Part shown: positions 6,816 to 16,012 of the stretch, piece after piece | Position numbering within the stretch: the first letter of the stretch is position 1 | Layout of the letters: the number at the start of each line of letters is the position of its first letter | Source: Crenobacter cavernae | GTDB taxonomy: Bacteria > Pseudomonadota > Gammaproteobacteria > Burkholderiales > Chromobacteriaceae | Assembly (NCBI RefSeq): GCF_003355495.1 | Contig: NZ_CP031337.1 | Coordinates: forward strand, 3,097,001 to 3,161,000 | Length of the DNA stretch: 64,000 nucleotides | Direction: 5' to 3' | Notes under the pieces: generated by a model | What the model was told of the DNA's origin: nothing | Database searches by the model: none | What the model saw: the letters and a program-made list of their open reading frames with translations, nothing else | Made by a program: the position numbers and the translations under genes

Positions 6816-9643
6816 GCCCGGCGCACCAGGCATTCGCCCGGGAGCTCGCCGGCTTCGTACCGGCGAACCGGATCTACACCGACCCGGTTTCGACGCTGGC
6901 CTTCGGCACCGACGCGAGCTTCTACCGGCTCGTGCCGCAGGCCGTCGTCAAGGTCGACAACGAGGCCGAGGTCGGCCACGTGCTACGCCTCGCCCGCGAG
7001 CACAAGGTCGCGGTGACCTTCCGCGCCGCCGGCACCAGCCTGTCGGGCCAGGCGGTCAGCGACTCGGTGCTGGTGGTACTCGGCGACGGCTTCGCGCACG
7101 GCGAGGTGCTGGACGGCGGCGCGCGCGTGCGCCTTGCGCCCGGCCTGATCGGCAGCCGCGCCAACGCGCTTCTGGCGCCGTTCGGCCGCAAGATCGGCCC
7201 GGACCCGGCGTCGATCGCCACCGCCAAGATCGGCGGCATCGCGGCCAACAACTCGTCCGGCATGTGCTGCGGCACCCGCCAGAACAGCTACCACACGCTC
7301 GATACGCTGCGCGTGACGCTGGCCGACGGCACGCTGCTCGACACCGGCGACGCGGCGAGCGTCGCGGCCTTCCGAGCCAGCCACGCGACGCTGCTTGCCA
7401 CCTTGGCCGAGCTCTCTGCCGACATCCGCGCCGACGCCGCGCTCGAAGAAAAAATCCGCCACAAGTACCGGCTGAAGAACACCACCGGCTACGGCATCAA
7501 CGCGCTGGTCGACTTTGCCGACCCGGTCGACATGCTCGCGCACCTGATGATCGGCTCGGAGGGCACGCTCGGCTTCATCGGCGAGATCACCTACCACACC
7601 GTGCCCGACCAGCCGCACAAGGCGAGCGCGCTGGTGCTGTTCGACGAACTGGACCGTTGCTGCCGCGCGGTCACCGCGCTCAAGCAGTCCGCGCCGGTGG
7701 AGTCGGTCGAACTGATCGACGCGCGGAGCCTCAGGGCGATCCAGGGCAAGAAGGGCCTGCCCGACTTCATCTACGGCGAGATCGGCGACGCGACCGCGTG
7801 CCTGCTGATCGAGACGCGCGCCGAGAGCGCGGCAAGGTTGGCCGAGCAGATCGCCGCCAGCAACGCGGTGCTCGCCGGTTTTTCGCCGAGCGCGCACAGC
7901 GGCTTCTCGACCGACGCCGGCGTCTGCGACACCTACTGGGCGGTGCGCAAGGGGCTGTTCCCGGCGGTCGGCGCGGTGCGCCCGGTCGGCACGACGGTCG
8001 TCATCGAGGACGTCGCCTTCCCGATCGAATACCTGGCCGACGGCGTGCGCCGCCTGACCGCGCTGTTCGACCGCTACGGCTACGCCGAGGCGCTGATCTT
8101 CGGCCATGCGCTCGAGGGCAATCTGCACTTCTGCTTCACGCCGAGCTTCGACACCCGGGCCGAGATCGACCGCTACGACGGCTTCATGCAGGCGGTGGCC
8201 GACCTGGTCGCCGGCGAATACGGCGGCTCGCTGAAGGCCGAGCACGGCACCGGCCGCAACGTCGCGCCGTTCGTGCGCCAGGAATGGGGCGACGCGGCCT
8301 ACGCGGTGATGTGCGCGATCAAGGCGGCGTTCGACCCGGACAACTTGCTGAACCCGGACGTGATCATCAGCGGCAACGCGCGCGTCCACCTGGAAAACCT
8401 GAAGGCGATGCCGGCGGCCGACGCGATCGTCGACCACTGCATCGAATGCGGCTTCTGCGAGCCGGCCTGCCCGTCCAACGGCCTCACGCTGACGCCGCGC
8501 CAGCGCATCGTGCTGTGGCGCCGCATGCAGCAGCTGTCGCGCACCGAGCCGGACTCCGAAGAGCTAGCCGCCTACCGCGCGCGCTACCGCTACGTCGGCG
8601 TCGACAGCTGCGCGGCGACCGGCATGTGCGCGACGCGCTGCCCGGTCGGCATCAACACCGGCCTCTTGATGAAGAAGCTCGGCGCGCCCGCATCGCCGTC
8701 GCCGCTGGCCGGCCTCGCGCAGCGCCACATGGCGGCGGCGACCGCCGGCGCGCGCTTCGGACTGTTCCTCAACCGCCAGCTCGGCGACAGCTCGGCCAGG
8801 GTCGCCCGCACGCTGAAAAAGACCTTCCCGCTCTTGCCGGTGCCGCCCGAGGGCACGCCGGGCCCAGCCGCCGCCCTGCCCGACCCCAAGCCGATGCGTT
8901 CGGCCGGCTCGCCGCAGGTGGTGTACCTGGTCAGCTGCGTGAACCGGACGTTGGCCGAGGGCCGCGACGGGACCGAAAGCGTCGCGGCAAGCACGCTGCG
9001 CCTGTTCGCGCGCGCCGGCATCGCGGCAGTCTACCCGGACGGCCAGGCCAGCCTGTGCTGCGGCCAGCCGTTCGAGTCGGCCGGCGCGACAGCCGCCGCC
9101 GACGCGGCGCTCGCCGCCGTCGAGGCGGCGCTGCTGAAGGCGTCGAAAACCGGCGCGATCCCGGTCTACCTGGACAACAGCCCGTGCTCGCTGCGGCTGA
9201 TCGACGCGCAGAAGGCCGGACGGCTCGACGCGCGGCTCAAGCTCCACGACCCGGCCAGCTACCTCGCCGAGGCGGTGCTGCTGCGCCTGACCATCGCCGC
9301 GAAGCTGCCGCGGCTGGCGGTCCACGTGCCGTGCAGCGCCAGCAAGATGGGCGTCGGCGGCAAGCTGCTGGCGCTGGCGCGCGCCTGCGCCGACGAGATT
9401 GTCGTGCCCGACATCGCCTGCTGCGGCTTCGCCGGCGGCAAGGGCTTCACGCTGCCGGAATTGAACGCCAACGGCCTGCGCGGACTGAAGGCCAGCCTGC
9501 CCGACGACTGCGGCGCCGGCGTGTCGATGAGCCGCACCTGCCAGATCGGCCTGAGCACCCACTCGGGCCGCGACTACCACAGCATCGAGGCGCTGCTCGA
9601 CTTCTGCACCACCCCGACACCCGAACCGAGCCGGCAGCGATAA
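6812..9643 (+). CDS. FAD and iron-sulfur D-lactate dehydrogenase (Dld-II/YdiJ type)
   Basis: A 943-residue fused oxidoreductase. The N-terminal PCMH-type FAD domain (about 30-260, with AGTSLSGQAVSD and IGGIAANNSSGM) is followed by an FAD-oxidase C domain ending near 530. Two [4Fe-4S] sets follow: CIECGFCEPAC (from 543) and CAATGMCATRC (from 600). Two CCG domains end the protein, with CCG at about 749 and 870. This architecture matches quinone-linked D-lactate dehydrogenases. Its place between lldF and the lactate permease supports D-lactate as substrate; 2-hydroxyglutarate or glycolate cannot be excluded. A strong site (AAGGAG) precedes the start. Confidence 0.86.
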   Translation: MSPAHQAFARELAGFVPANRIYTDPVSTLAFGTDASFYRLVPQAVVKVDNEAEVGHVLRLAREHKVAVTFRAAGTSLSGQAVSDSVLVVLGDGFAHGEVLDGGARVRLAPGLIGSRANALLAPFGRKIGPDPASIATAKIGGIAANNSSGMCCGTRQNSYHTLDTLRVTLADGTLLDTGDAASVAAFRASHATLLATLAELSADIRADAALEEKIRHKYRLKNTTGYGINALVDFADPVDMLAHLMIGSEGTLGFIGEITYHTVPDQPHKASALVLFDELDRCCRAVTALKQSAPVESVELIDARSLRAIQGKKGLPDFIYGEIGDATACLLIETRAESAARLAEQIAASNAVLAGFSPSAHSGFSTDAGVCDTYWAVRKGLFPAVGAVRPVGTTVVIEDVAFPIEYLADGVRRLTALFDRYGYAEALIFGHALEGNLHFCFTPSFDTRAEIDRYDGFMQAVADLVAGEYGGSLKAEHGTGRNVAPFVRQEWGDAAYAVMCAIKAAFDPDNLLNPDVIISGNARVHLENLKAMPAADAIVDHCIECGFCEPACPSNGLTLTPRQRIVLWRRMQQLSRTEPDSEELAAYRARYRYVGVDSCAATGMCATRCPVGINTGLLMKKLGAPASPSPLAGLAQRHMAAATAGARFGLFLNRQLGDSSARVARTLKKTFPLLPVPPEGTPGPAAALPDPKPMRSAGSPQVVYLVSCVNRTLAEGRDGTESVAASTLRLFARAGIAAVYPDGQASLCCGQPFESAGATAAADAALAAVEAALLKASKTGAIPVYLDNSPCSLRLIDAQKAGRLDARLKLHDPASYLAEAVLLRLTIAAKLPRLAVHVPCSASKMGVGGKLLALARACADEIVVPDIACCGFAGGKGFTLPELNANGLRGLKASLPDDCGAGVSMSRTCQIGLSTHSGRDYHSIEALLDFCTTPTPEPSRQR

Positions 9644-9683
9644 GCCGGCCGCAACACCACGACCCGCATCAAAGGAGAGAACC

Positions 9684-9713
9684 ATGAAGATCCCCGACGA
9701 CGCCCTCGGCTGA
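9684..9713 (+). other. nine-codon ORF with strong ribosome-binding site
   Basis: AAAGGAGA (9671-9678) precedes an ATG at 9684 that opens a 9-residue frame, MKIPDDALG, and stops at 9711-9713. It lies between dld and lldP. It may be the remnant of a deleted gene (for example the start of a removed operon member) or a short leader peptide. The 9-mer CTCGGCCAA directly follows at 9716. Confidence 0.4.
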
Positions 9714-9802
9714 ACCTCGGCCAACCTTGCCGCCCGCGCGGCCCCCTTCCGATTGTTTTGACCGAGCCCCGCCTTGCGCCGGGGCAAGAGGAGTGTTTGA
9801 CC

Positions 9803-11497
9803 ATGCAGACCTGGACCCAGGTGTACGCCCCCTTGGGCAGCCTCGGCCTTTCGGCCCTGGTAGCCGCCATCCCGATCGCCTTCTTCTTCGTCGCGCTCGC
9901 CGTGCTGCGCATGAAGGGCCACGTCGCCGGCACCATCACCGTCGCCATCTCGCTGGCGATCGCGATCTTCGTCTACCAGATGCCGGCCGACATGGCCTTC
10001 GCCGCCGCCGGCTTCGGCTTCGCCTACGGCATCTGGCCGATCGCGTGGATCATCGTCGCCGCGGTGTTCCTGTACAAGATCACCGTCAAGACCGGCCAGT
10101 TCGACATCATCCGCGCGTCGGTGCTGTCGGTGACCGAGGACCAGCGCCTGCAGATGCTGCTGGTCGGCTTCTCATTCGGCGCCTTCCTCGAGGGCGCGGC
10201 CGGCTTCGGCGCGCCGGTGGCGATCACCGCCGCGCTGCTCGTCGGCCTCGGCTTCAACCCGCTGTACGCGGCCGGCCTGTGCCTGATCGCCAACACCGCG
10301 CCGGTGGCGTTCGGCGCGATGGGCATCCCGATCATCGTCGCCGGCCAGGTCACCGGCCTCGACCCGTTCCACATCGGCGCGGCCGCCGGTCACCAGCTGC
10401 CCATCCTGTCGGTCATCGTGCCGTTCTGGCTGGTCATGATGATGGACGGCGTCAAGGGCGTGAAGGAGACCTGGCCCGCCGCGCTGGTCGCGGGGGTGTC
10501 GTTCGCGGTGACGCAGTACTTCACGTCGAACTACATCGGCCCGGAGCTGCCGGACATCACCTCGGCGCTGGTGAGCCTGGTGTGCCTGACCGCCTTCCTC
10601 AAGGTATGGCAGCCGAAGCAGGTGTTCACCTTCGCCGCCGCCGGCATGGGCGGCATCGGCGGTTCGGTCAGCGTCGGCGGCTTTGGCGGCGGCGCGCAGC
10701 GTCCCGACAAGAAACCGCTCGAGTACAGCCTCGGCCAGGTCGCCAAGGCGTGGTCGCCGTTCATCATCCTGACCGTCATCGTCACCATCTGGAGCCTGAA
10801 GCCGTTCAAGGCGCTGTTCGCGAAGGACGGCGCGCTCGCCTCGTGGGTGTTCAAGTTCCACGTGCCGCACCTGGACAACCTGGTGGTCAAGGTCGCCCCG
10901 ATCGTGACCGACGCCAAGCCCTACGAGGCGGTGTTCAAGCTCGACCTGTTCTCGGCCACCGGCACCGCGATCTTCTTCTCGGCGCTGATCGCGATGGCGG
11001 TGCTGAAGATGAAACCGGCCGACGGCGCGAAGACCTTCTTCGAAACGCTCGTCGAACTGAAGCGCCCGATCTACTCGATCGGCATGGTGCTCGCGTTCGC
11101 CTTCGTCGCCAACTATTCGGGCCTGTCGTCGACGCTGGCGCTGGTGCTGGCCGGCACCGGCGGCGCCTTCCCGTTCTTCTCGCCCTTCCTCGGCTGGCTC
11201 GGCGTGTTCCTGACCGGCTCGGACACCTCGTCGAACGCGCTGTTCGGCTCGCTGCAGGCGACCACCGCGCACCAGATCGGCGTGTCGGACACCCTGCTCG
11301 TCGCGGCGAACACCACCGGCGGCGTGACCGGCAAGATGATCTCGCCGCAATCGATCGCCGTCGCGTGCGCCGCCGTGGGCCTCGTGGGCAAGGAGGCCGA
11401 CCTGTTCCGCTTCACCGTCAAGCACAGCCTGATCTTCTGCGCCTTCGTCGGCGTGCTGACCTACGCGATGGCCTACTACTTCCCGCTGGGCTTCTAA
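9803..11497 (+). CDS. lldP: L-lactate permease
   Basis: A 564-residue inner-membrane protein of the lactate permease family (TC 2.A.14), with about 12-14 hydrophobic segments. It imports lactate (and often glycolate) with protons. Family signatures include SFGAFLEGAAGFGAPVAI near residue 120 and a conserved C-terminal FTGSDTSSNALFGSLQ-like segment. The ATG at 9803 has AGAGGAG at a good distance; an in-frame upstream start at 9758 has no site. It closes the lactate operon, which thus holds both uptake and oxidation of the two lactate isomers under LldR. Confidence 0.93.
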   Translation: MQTWTQVYAPLGSLGLSALVAAIPIAFFFVALAVLRMKGHVAGTITVAISLAIAIFVYQMPADMAFAAAGFGFAYGIWPIAWIIVAAVFLYKITVKTGQFDIIRASVLSVTEDQRLQMLLVGFSFGAFLEGAAGFGAPVAITAALLVGLGFNPLYAAGLCLIANTAPVAFGAMGIPIIVAGQVTGLDPFHIGAAAGHQLPILSVIVPFWLVMMMDGVKGVKETWPAALVAGVSFAVTQYFTSNYIGPELPDITSALVSLVCLTAFLKVWQPKQVFTFAAAGMGGIGGSVSVGGFGGGAQRPDKKPLEYSLGQVAKAWSPFIILTVIVTIWSLKPFKALFAKDGALASWVFKFHVPHLDNLVVKVAPIVTDAKPYEAVFKLDLFSATGTAIFFSALIAMAVLKMKPADGAKTFFETLVELKRPIYSIGMVLAFAFVANYSGLSSTLALVLAGTGGAFPFFSPFLGWLGVFLTGSDTSSNALFGSLQATTAHQIGVSDTLLVAANTTGGVTGKMISPQSIAVACAAVGLVGKEADLFRFTVKHSLIFCAFVGVLTYAMAYYFPLGF

Positions 11498-11525
11498 GCC
11501 CCGCCCGTTTGCTTCGACCCTCATT

Positions 11526-11553
11526 CGGGCGGCCTCGGCCGCCCGTTTTTTTT
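11526..11553 (+). terminator. intrinsic terminator of the lactate operon
   Basis: A 9-bp stem CGGGCGGCC/GGCCGCCCG with a 2-base nominal loop is followed by eight T residues (11546-11553). Confidence 0.93.
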
Positions 11554-11561
11554 GACAGCCC

Positions 11562-12128
11562 TCAGTCGCTCGCGACGCGCCGCGCCGGCAGCGCGGCCGG
11601 CTGCAGCCAGCGCCGCAACAGCCGTGTCGCGAACGGGATGAAGACGAAGACCATCACCGGGGGTCAGGATCGCCGTGCTCGACAGCACGCGCCAGAACAC
11701 CGGCAGCGCGGCCAGACGCTCGCCCAGCAGCAGCGTGAAGGCCAGCGACACCGGGAAGAAGGCCAGCCAGATCGCCACCGCCTGCTTCCAGCGCGGCGGC
11801 GCCGACGGCGCGGGGCCGAACCAGGCGTCGAGCCCACTCGCGCAGCGCACGCGACTGTCGTGCACCAGTTCGGCGCCTTCGCGCAGCCAGTCGCGCCGCT
11901 CGGCCGAGTCGGCCCAGCACGCGAGGCACGCCTCGTCGGCGAAGCGGAACACGACCTGGTATTCGTCGCCGCCCTCGGGCGGCAAGAACATTCCGGCGCC
12001 GAGAAAGCCGGCGAAGCCGGCCGCGAGGCGCTCTCCGCGCCGGGTCACGCGAGAAAGCCGCGGTAGCGCGCCGGCGCGACGCGCCGCGAAACGAGCAAGG
12101 TAACGGGTTCGATGGGCGATGCGGACAT
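11562..12128 (-). pseudogene. antibiotic-biosynthesis-monooxygenase-like membrane protein, two frameshifts
   Basis: Homology runs across two frames. The N-terminus from an ATG at 12128 (MSASPIEPVTLLVSRRVAPARY) hits an in-frame TGA near 12045. The body continues one frame over (FAGFLGAGMFLPPEGGDEYQVVFRF, then WLAFFPVSLAFTLLLG). A second slip at the G5 run 11659-11663 moves the C-terminus (VMVFVFIPFATRLLRRWLQ) back to another frame that stops at 11562. The domain order, an ABM-type alpha/beta barrel plus two C-terminal membrane helices, is that of a known ~190-residue membrane-attached ABM family. Two independent single-base indels make it a decaying gene, unless the assembly is faulty here. 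Confidence 0.7.
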
Positions 12129-12263
12129 GTCGGGTTCTCCTGCTTGTCGTCGGAAGCGGGCCCACGGTGGCGGGCCGCTCAAGCCCCACCCCCGGTCGGG
12201 GCGGGCCTTAGCATTGAACAAGCAAACGCCGCTCCTGTCATTGGCCGTTCGCTATCGGCGCGT

Positions 12264-14165
12264 TCATTCCGGATTGACCAGCCAGGTGGGAAACGACGGC
12301 GCGGGCAGACCCCGCGACCTGACGCGCGACAGCGCGCCGGCCGACACCGGCACGCCCCAGTTCAGGAAGTGGGACGAGAGGTCGCGGCCGACGACGTCGG
12401 ACAGCAATTCGAGCAGCGTGTCGGTCTGCCTCGCCTCGCTCGCGCAGATCGCGCGCTGCCCGGAGGCCGGCAGTTCGCGGTAGCGGCGGTTCAGTTGCCG
12501 GAACAGCGCCCAGCCCAGGTCAGGGAACGCGTAGCGCAGCTGGGCGAGAAAGACGAGCTTGTCGTCCTTGTCGGCGTTGCGGTCGAAGTCGAAGCCCGGA
12601 CCGAGCTTGGCGATCGCCCTCGAAAAGCGCAGCGTGCCGATCAGCGCAGGCCGGCCGCGCAGCGTCTCGGCGACGTAGAGCGGGATCAGGTTCACCGTCG
12701 ACTCCAGCCCGTAACGCGCCGCCCACAGGCAGAGCGCCTGGTAGTTGTGGCCGGTTTCGTGCATCACGCCCCAGTTGGTCGCCGCGTCGACGCTGGCGAG
12801 CCTCCAGTCGAGCCGCGTCATGATCGGGAAGCCGGCATGGCCGTAGCCGACGCTGATCTGCCGGTCTTCGACGAACCACTGCCGGCCGTGCAGCCTGGGA
12901 TGCAGGGACGACGAGCCGTCGAAACCGGCCAGGTCCATCGCCGCTTGCTGCGCGGTGTCGTAGGCCTTCATCACGCTTTGTGCGTCTTCGAGTTCTCTGA
13001 CCTGGCTCGACGGCACGACCAGCAGCGCCTTGTCGCCTTCGAGCACCGCCCACGGCGCCGGATTGTTGCGCGCGAGCGCCCAGTCGGCGTTGCTGTCGGT
13101 GCCCAGCCTGAAGCGCGGCGCCTTCACCGCGCCGGCGATCGTCAGCGGCAGCGTCACGTTGGCCGAGCCTGCCGACTCGACGATCACGAGGCCGCCATAC
13201 TGGCTGCGCACGCGGTTCACGCCGGGTTTGAGCGGTACGGCAAGGCTGACGCTGGCGTAGCGGTCTACCGTCTCGCCGGGCTTCGTGCGTGCGATCACGT
13301 CGGTGTTCGCGCCGATGCGCAGCGACACGCCGGCCAGCGCGGCCGCGTCGTCCGACGCGGTGACGGTGACGACTTCGCCGGCCGGCGCGTAGAGGCCGGT
13401 CGCCAGCCAGTTCTTCGGCTTCTGGCTCCAGCCGACGTGGCTGAAGCGCGTAAAACGGCGGTCGAGCGACACGGTTTCGGTGACGCGAGGCGCGTCGGCG
13501 GGCACCTCGCCGGGGAAGGCCGACACGTCGCGCGGCGCCGGCAAGGGCTCGTCCGGCGGGGTCAGCTGGTTCACGACGTGGCGCGCGCGTTCCAGTTCGA
13601 GCGACGCGGTATCGGTCGCCGCGATCGGGTACTGGATGACGACCGACCTGCCCGCGTCGACCCGGGCGGCGAGCTCTGACAGCCGCGTCCAACGTGGCTC
13701 GAACCCCGCGTCGTTTGTCGCCACCACGACCAGCTTGTTGTCGCGCGAGAGCGTCAGCGCCGCTTCGCCGAGATGCAGACCCTGCTCGGCCAACGTCCAC
13801 GGCTGCGTCCCGCTGCGGCTGTCGCAAGCGGCCAGCGCCAACGCGCCGCCGTCGCCGGGACGACCGGACAGGCACAGCGCCGGATCGCTGGCCGGCTGCA
13901 CCGCCGCCGCGTCGAACACCCAGCGCTGGCGCGGATCGCTACCGTCGCACGCGGCGGCGATGACTTTGTCGGTGGGCGCCGCCGCATCGCCCGCTCGCGC
14001 GACGCACCAGCCGCGAGCGCCGGAAATCAGCAGGTCGCCCGGCAGCTGCGCGAAGGCGAACGCCGGCCAGACCAGCACGCCGGCGGCGAGCCCCTTGCCG
14101 AGCATGGCAAGCCGGGCTTGTGATCTACCCCTGATGGACGGTTGATTCAACTGCGAGTCGCTCAT
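12264..14165 (-). CDS. secreted M60-family (enhancin/mucinase-type) metallopeptidase with N-terminal lectin-like domain
   Basis: A 633-residue exported protein. It has a signal peptide with a long basic n-region (cleavage likely near AFAFA-QL, residue ~39). A ricin-B-type lectin domain follows (about 45-150; GWCVARA, DPRQRWVF, LCLSG, QPWTL repeats), then a beta-rich spacer and an M60 catalytic domain. The zinc motif HETGH is at residues 469-473 (NWGVMHETGHNYQ), as in gluzincins of the M60 family that cleave mucin-like glycoproteins. Upstream GAGGGG supports the start. It is monocistronic, convergent with the lactate operon. A carbohydrate-binding module plus M60 domain suggests attack on glycosylated proteins outside the cell; the actual substrate is unknown. 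Confidence 0.85.
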   Translation of the reverse strand: MSDSQLNQPSIRGRSQARLAMLGKGLAAGVLVWPAFAFAQLPGDLLISGARGWCVARAGDAAAPTDKVIAAACDGSDPRQRWVFDAAAVQPASDPALCLSGRPGDGGALALAACDSRSGTQPWTLAEQGLHLGEAALTLSRDNKLVVVATNDAGFEPRWTRLSELAARVDAGRSVVIQYPIAATDTASLELERARHVVNQLTPPDEPLPAPRDVSAFPGEVPADAPRVTETVSLDRRFTRFSHVGWSQKPKNWLATGLYAPAGEVVTVTASDDAAALAGVSLRIGANTDVIARTKPGETVDRYASVSLAVPLKPGVNRVRSQYGGLVIVESAGSANVTLPLTIAGAVKAPRFRLGTDSNADWALARNNPAPWAVLEGDKALLVVPSSQVRELEDAQSVMKAYDTAQQAAMDLAGFDGSSSLHPRLHGRQWFVEDRQISVGYGHAGFPIMTRLDWRLASVDAATNWGVMHETGHNYQALCLWAARYGLESTVNLIPLYVAETLRGRPALIGTLRFSRAIAKLGPGFDFDRNADKDDKLVFLAQLRYAFPDLGWALFRQLNRRYRELPASGQRAICASEARQTDTLLELLSDVVGRDLSSHFLNWGVPVSAGALSRVRSRGLPAPSFPTWLVNPE

Positions 14166-14258
14166 TGCGCCCCTCGAACGCCATCGCGCGCAGGCACGCT
14201 AAAGATCGAATGACGGCTCGTTTCCCGGCCTCAGCGCCCCTAGACCACCGCGGCCAGT

Positions 14259-14642
14259 CTAACGTCTTTCCTGCCCCGTTCCGGGGTGCACCGCCGTCTG
14301 CTGAACGTCGCTCGTGAAATAGGCGCCGCGCGTCGAGAAGGTGTAGTCCGCCTCGACATGCATCAGCCCGACCAGCACCAGGAGGCAAAACGGCGGCAGC
14401 AGGATCGCGACGATCAGCGCCAGCCGCTCCCAGCGCATATGCATGAAGACGGCGATGATCAGCCCGGCCTTCATCAGCATGAAGGCGACGATCAAAAACC
14501 AGCGCAGATAGCCTTCGATGCGGAAGTAGTCGACCAGATAAGACAGCGTACTGAGCACGAACAGCAGCGCCCAGACCCTCAGGTAGAGCCCGATCGGATG
14601 CTGCTGGCCGGACGCGTGCTCTGCGGCGGGAACGGTTTGCAT
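14259..14642 (-). CDS. cytochrome c oxidase subunit IV (CtaF/CyoD-like)
   Basis: A 127-residue membrane protein with three predicted helices (about 20-40, 47-68, 75-98), including the motif MLMKAGLIIAVFMHMRWE typical of prokaryotic subunit IV. It is the last gene of the oxidase operon, 9 bases after the subunit III stop. It is thought to stabilise the oxidase core and has no cofactor ligands. The hydrophilic ~30-residue C-terminal tail is longer than in many homologues. Confidence 0.85.
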   Translation of the reverse strand: MQTVPAAEHASGQQHPIGLYLRVWALLFVLSTLSYLVDYFRIEGYLRWFLIVAFMLMKAGLIIAVFMHMRWERLALIVAILLPPFCLLVLVGLMHVEADYTFSTRGAYFTSDVQQTAVHPGTGQERR

Positions 14643-14651
14643 GGCGCGGCC

Positions 14652-15347
14652 TCACCACAGGTAGAAGAACGCGAAGATGAACACCCATACCAGGTCGACG
14701 AAGTGCCAGTAGAGGCCGGCGATCTCGACGATCTGGTAGTTTCCACTGCGCTCGTAACGGCCCAACAGCACCTTCAGCGCGACGACAAGCAGATAGATCA
14801 CGCCGGCCGAAACATGCAGACCGTGAAAGCCGGTGATCGTAAAAAAGGCGGCGCCGAACTGCGCCGCGCCCATCGCGTTGCCCCACGGCCGCACGCCTTC
14901 GTCGACGATCAGATGGGTCCACTCGAACGCCTGCAGACCGACGAAAGAGGCCCCGAACGCGGCGGTCGCCAGCATCAGCAAAGCCGTTTTCACGCGCTCG
15001 CGGCGGTAGGCGTAGTTGACCGCCATCGCCATCGTGCCGCTGCTGCTGATCAGGATGAAGGTCATGATCGCGATCAGGATCAACGGGACCGACGTGCCGC
15101 CTATCGTCAGCGCGAAGACTTCGCTCGGGTTGGGCCAGACGGCGGTGGTCGACACGCGCACCGTCATGTAGCCGACGAGGAAACAGCTGAAGACGAAGGT
15201 GTCGCTGACGAGGAAGATCCACATCATCGCCTTGCCCCACGGCACCTTGAACGCCTCGCGGTCGGCCGACCAGTCGGCGACGAAGCCCTGCCAGCCGGCG
15301 GGCGACGCGAGCAGATCTTCGCGGGAAGTCGGGGGACGTTGCGCCAT
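14652..15347 (-). CDS. cytochrome c oxidase subunit III
   Basis: A 231-residue polytopic protein of the heme-copper oxidase subunit III family, with five to seven hydrophobic segments. Signatures include the segment FFTITGFHGLHVSAGVIYL and the C-terminal WHFVDLVWVFIFAFFYLW. It stabilises subunit I and the proton-uptake path in the inner membrane. It starts 32 bases after the preceding subunit-III-like gene. This is the more canonical of the two subunit III homologues in the operon. Confidence 0.9.
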   Translation of the reverse strand: MAQRPPTSREDLLASPAGWQGFVADWSADREAFKVPWGKAMMWIFLVSDTFVFSCFLVGYMTVRVSTTAVWPNPSEVFALTIGGTSVPLILIAIMTFILISSSGTMAMAVNYAYRRERVKTALLMLATAAFGASFVGLQAFEWTHLIVDEGVRPWGNAMGAAQFGAAFFTITGFHGLHVSAGVIYLLVVALKVLLGRYERSGNYQIVEIAGLYWHFVDLVWVFIFAFFYLW

Positions 15348-15379
15348 GGCTCACCTCGTACGAAAACCGTGCTTCCCCC

Positions 15380-16006
15380 TCAGGAAGCGCCGCAAATGAA
15401 AGCGACGATGGCCGGCGTCAGGAAGGACAACGCAGCGTAGAGCACCAGCCACAGCGCGAGCAGGAAGTGCCAGTAGCGCGCGCACAAGGCGATGCTGGCC
15501 TGAACCCGCGCCGCCGCCCCGCTTAGACGGCTGTGCGCGACGGCCCGCCCCAGCGCCACCAGACCGCCTGCCAGATGCAGGCCGTGCAGACCGGTGATCA
15601 GGTAGAAAAAACCGTTGGCCGGGTTGGCCGAGGCCAGGTAGCCGAATTCGACGAGCCGCTGCCACACCCAAAGCTGCGACGCCAAGAAAGCGACGGCGAA
15701 CACGGCGGTGGCGAGCAGCGCCTTGTTAAGGCTTTTTCGCTCGCCACGTCGTGCCGCTACACTCGCCCACTGCAGCGAGGCGCTACTCAAAATCAGCATA
15801 GCCGTGCTCAAACCCAGCTGCCACGGCACCGGCAGCGTCCGCCAGTCGCCGGTGCGCATGCGCATCGCGTAGGCGACGATCAACAGCGAAAAGAGCACGC
15901 CGACCACGCCGATGAAGACCGACAGCGCGACCGACTCCGGCGTGCTCTCGCGACAGGCCCGGCCAAGCCTGCCCCGCCCCGATGTCCGCATCGACGTTTC
16001 CATCAT
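15380..16006 (-). CDS. second subunit-III-like heme-copper oxidase protein
   Basis: A 208-residue membrane protein with about five helices. Its segment FFYLITGLHGLHLAGGLVALG and the ending YWHFLLALWLVLYAALSFL mark it as another member of the subunit III superfamily, diverged from its downstream neighbour. It starts 6 bases after subunit I stops. Paired subunit-III-like genes occur in some caa3 operons. Whether both are present in one complex, or this one acts in assembly, cannot be told from sequence. Confidence 0.8.
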   Translation of the reverse strand: MMETSMRTSGRGRLGRACRESTPESVALSVFIGVVGVLFSLLIVAYAMRMRTGDWRTLPVPWQLGLSTAMLILSSASLQWASVAARRGERKSLNKALLATAVFAVAFLASQLWVWQRLVEFGYLASANPANGFFYLITGLHGLHLAGGLVALGRAVAHSRLSGAAARVQASIALCARYWHFLLALWLVLYAALSFLTPAIVAFICGAS

Positions 16007-16012
16007 CGCTCC

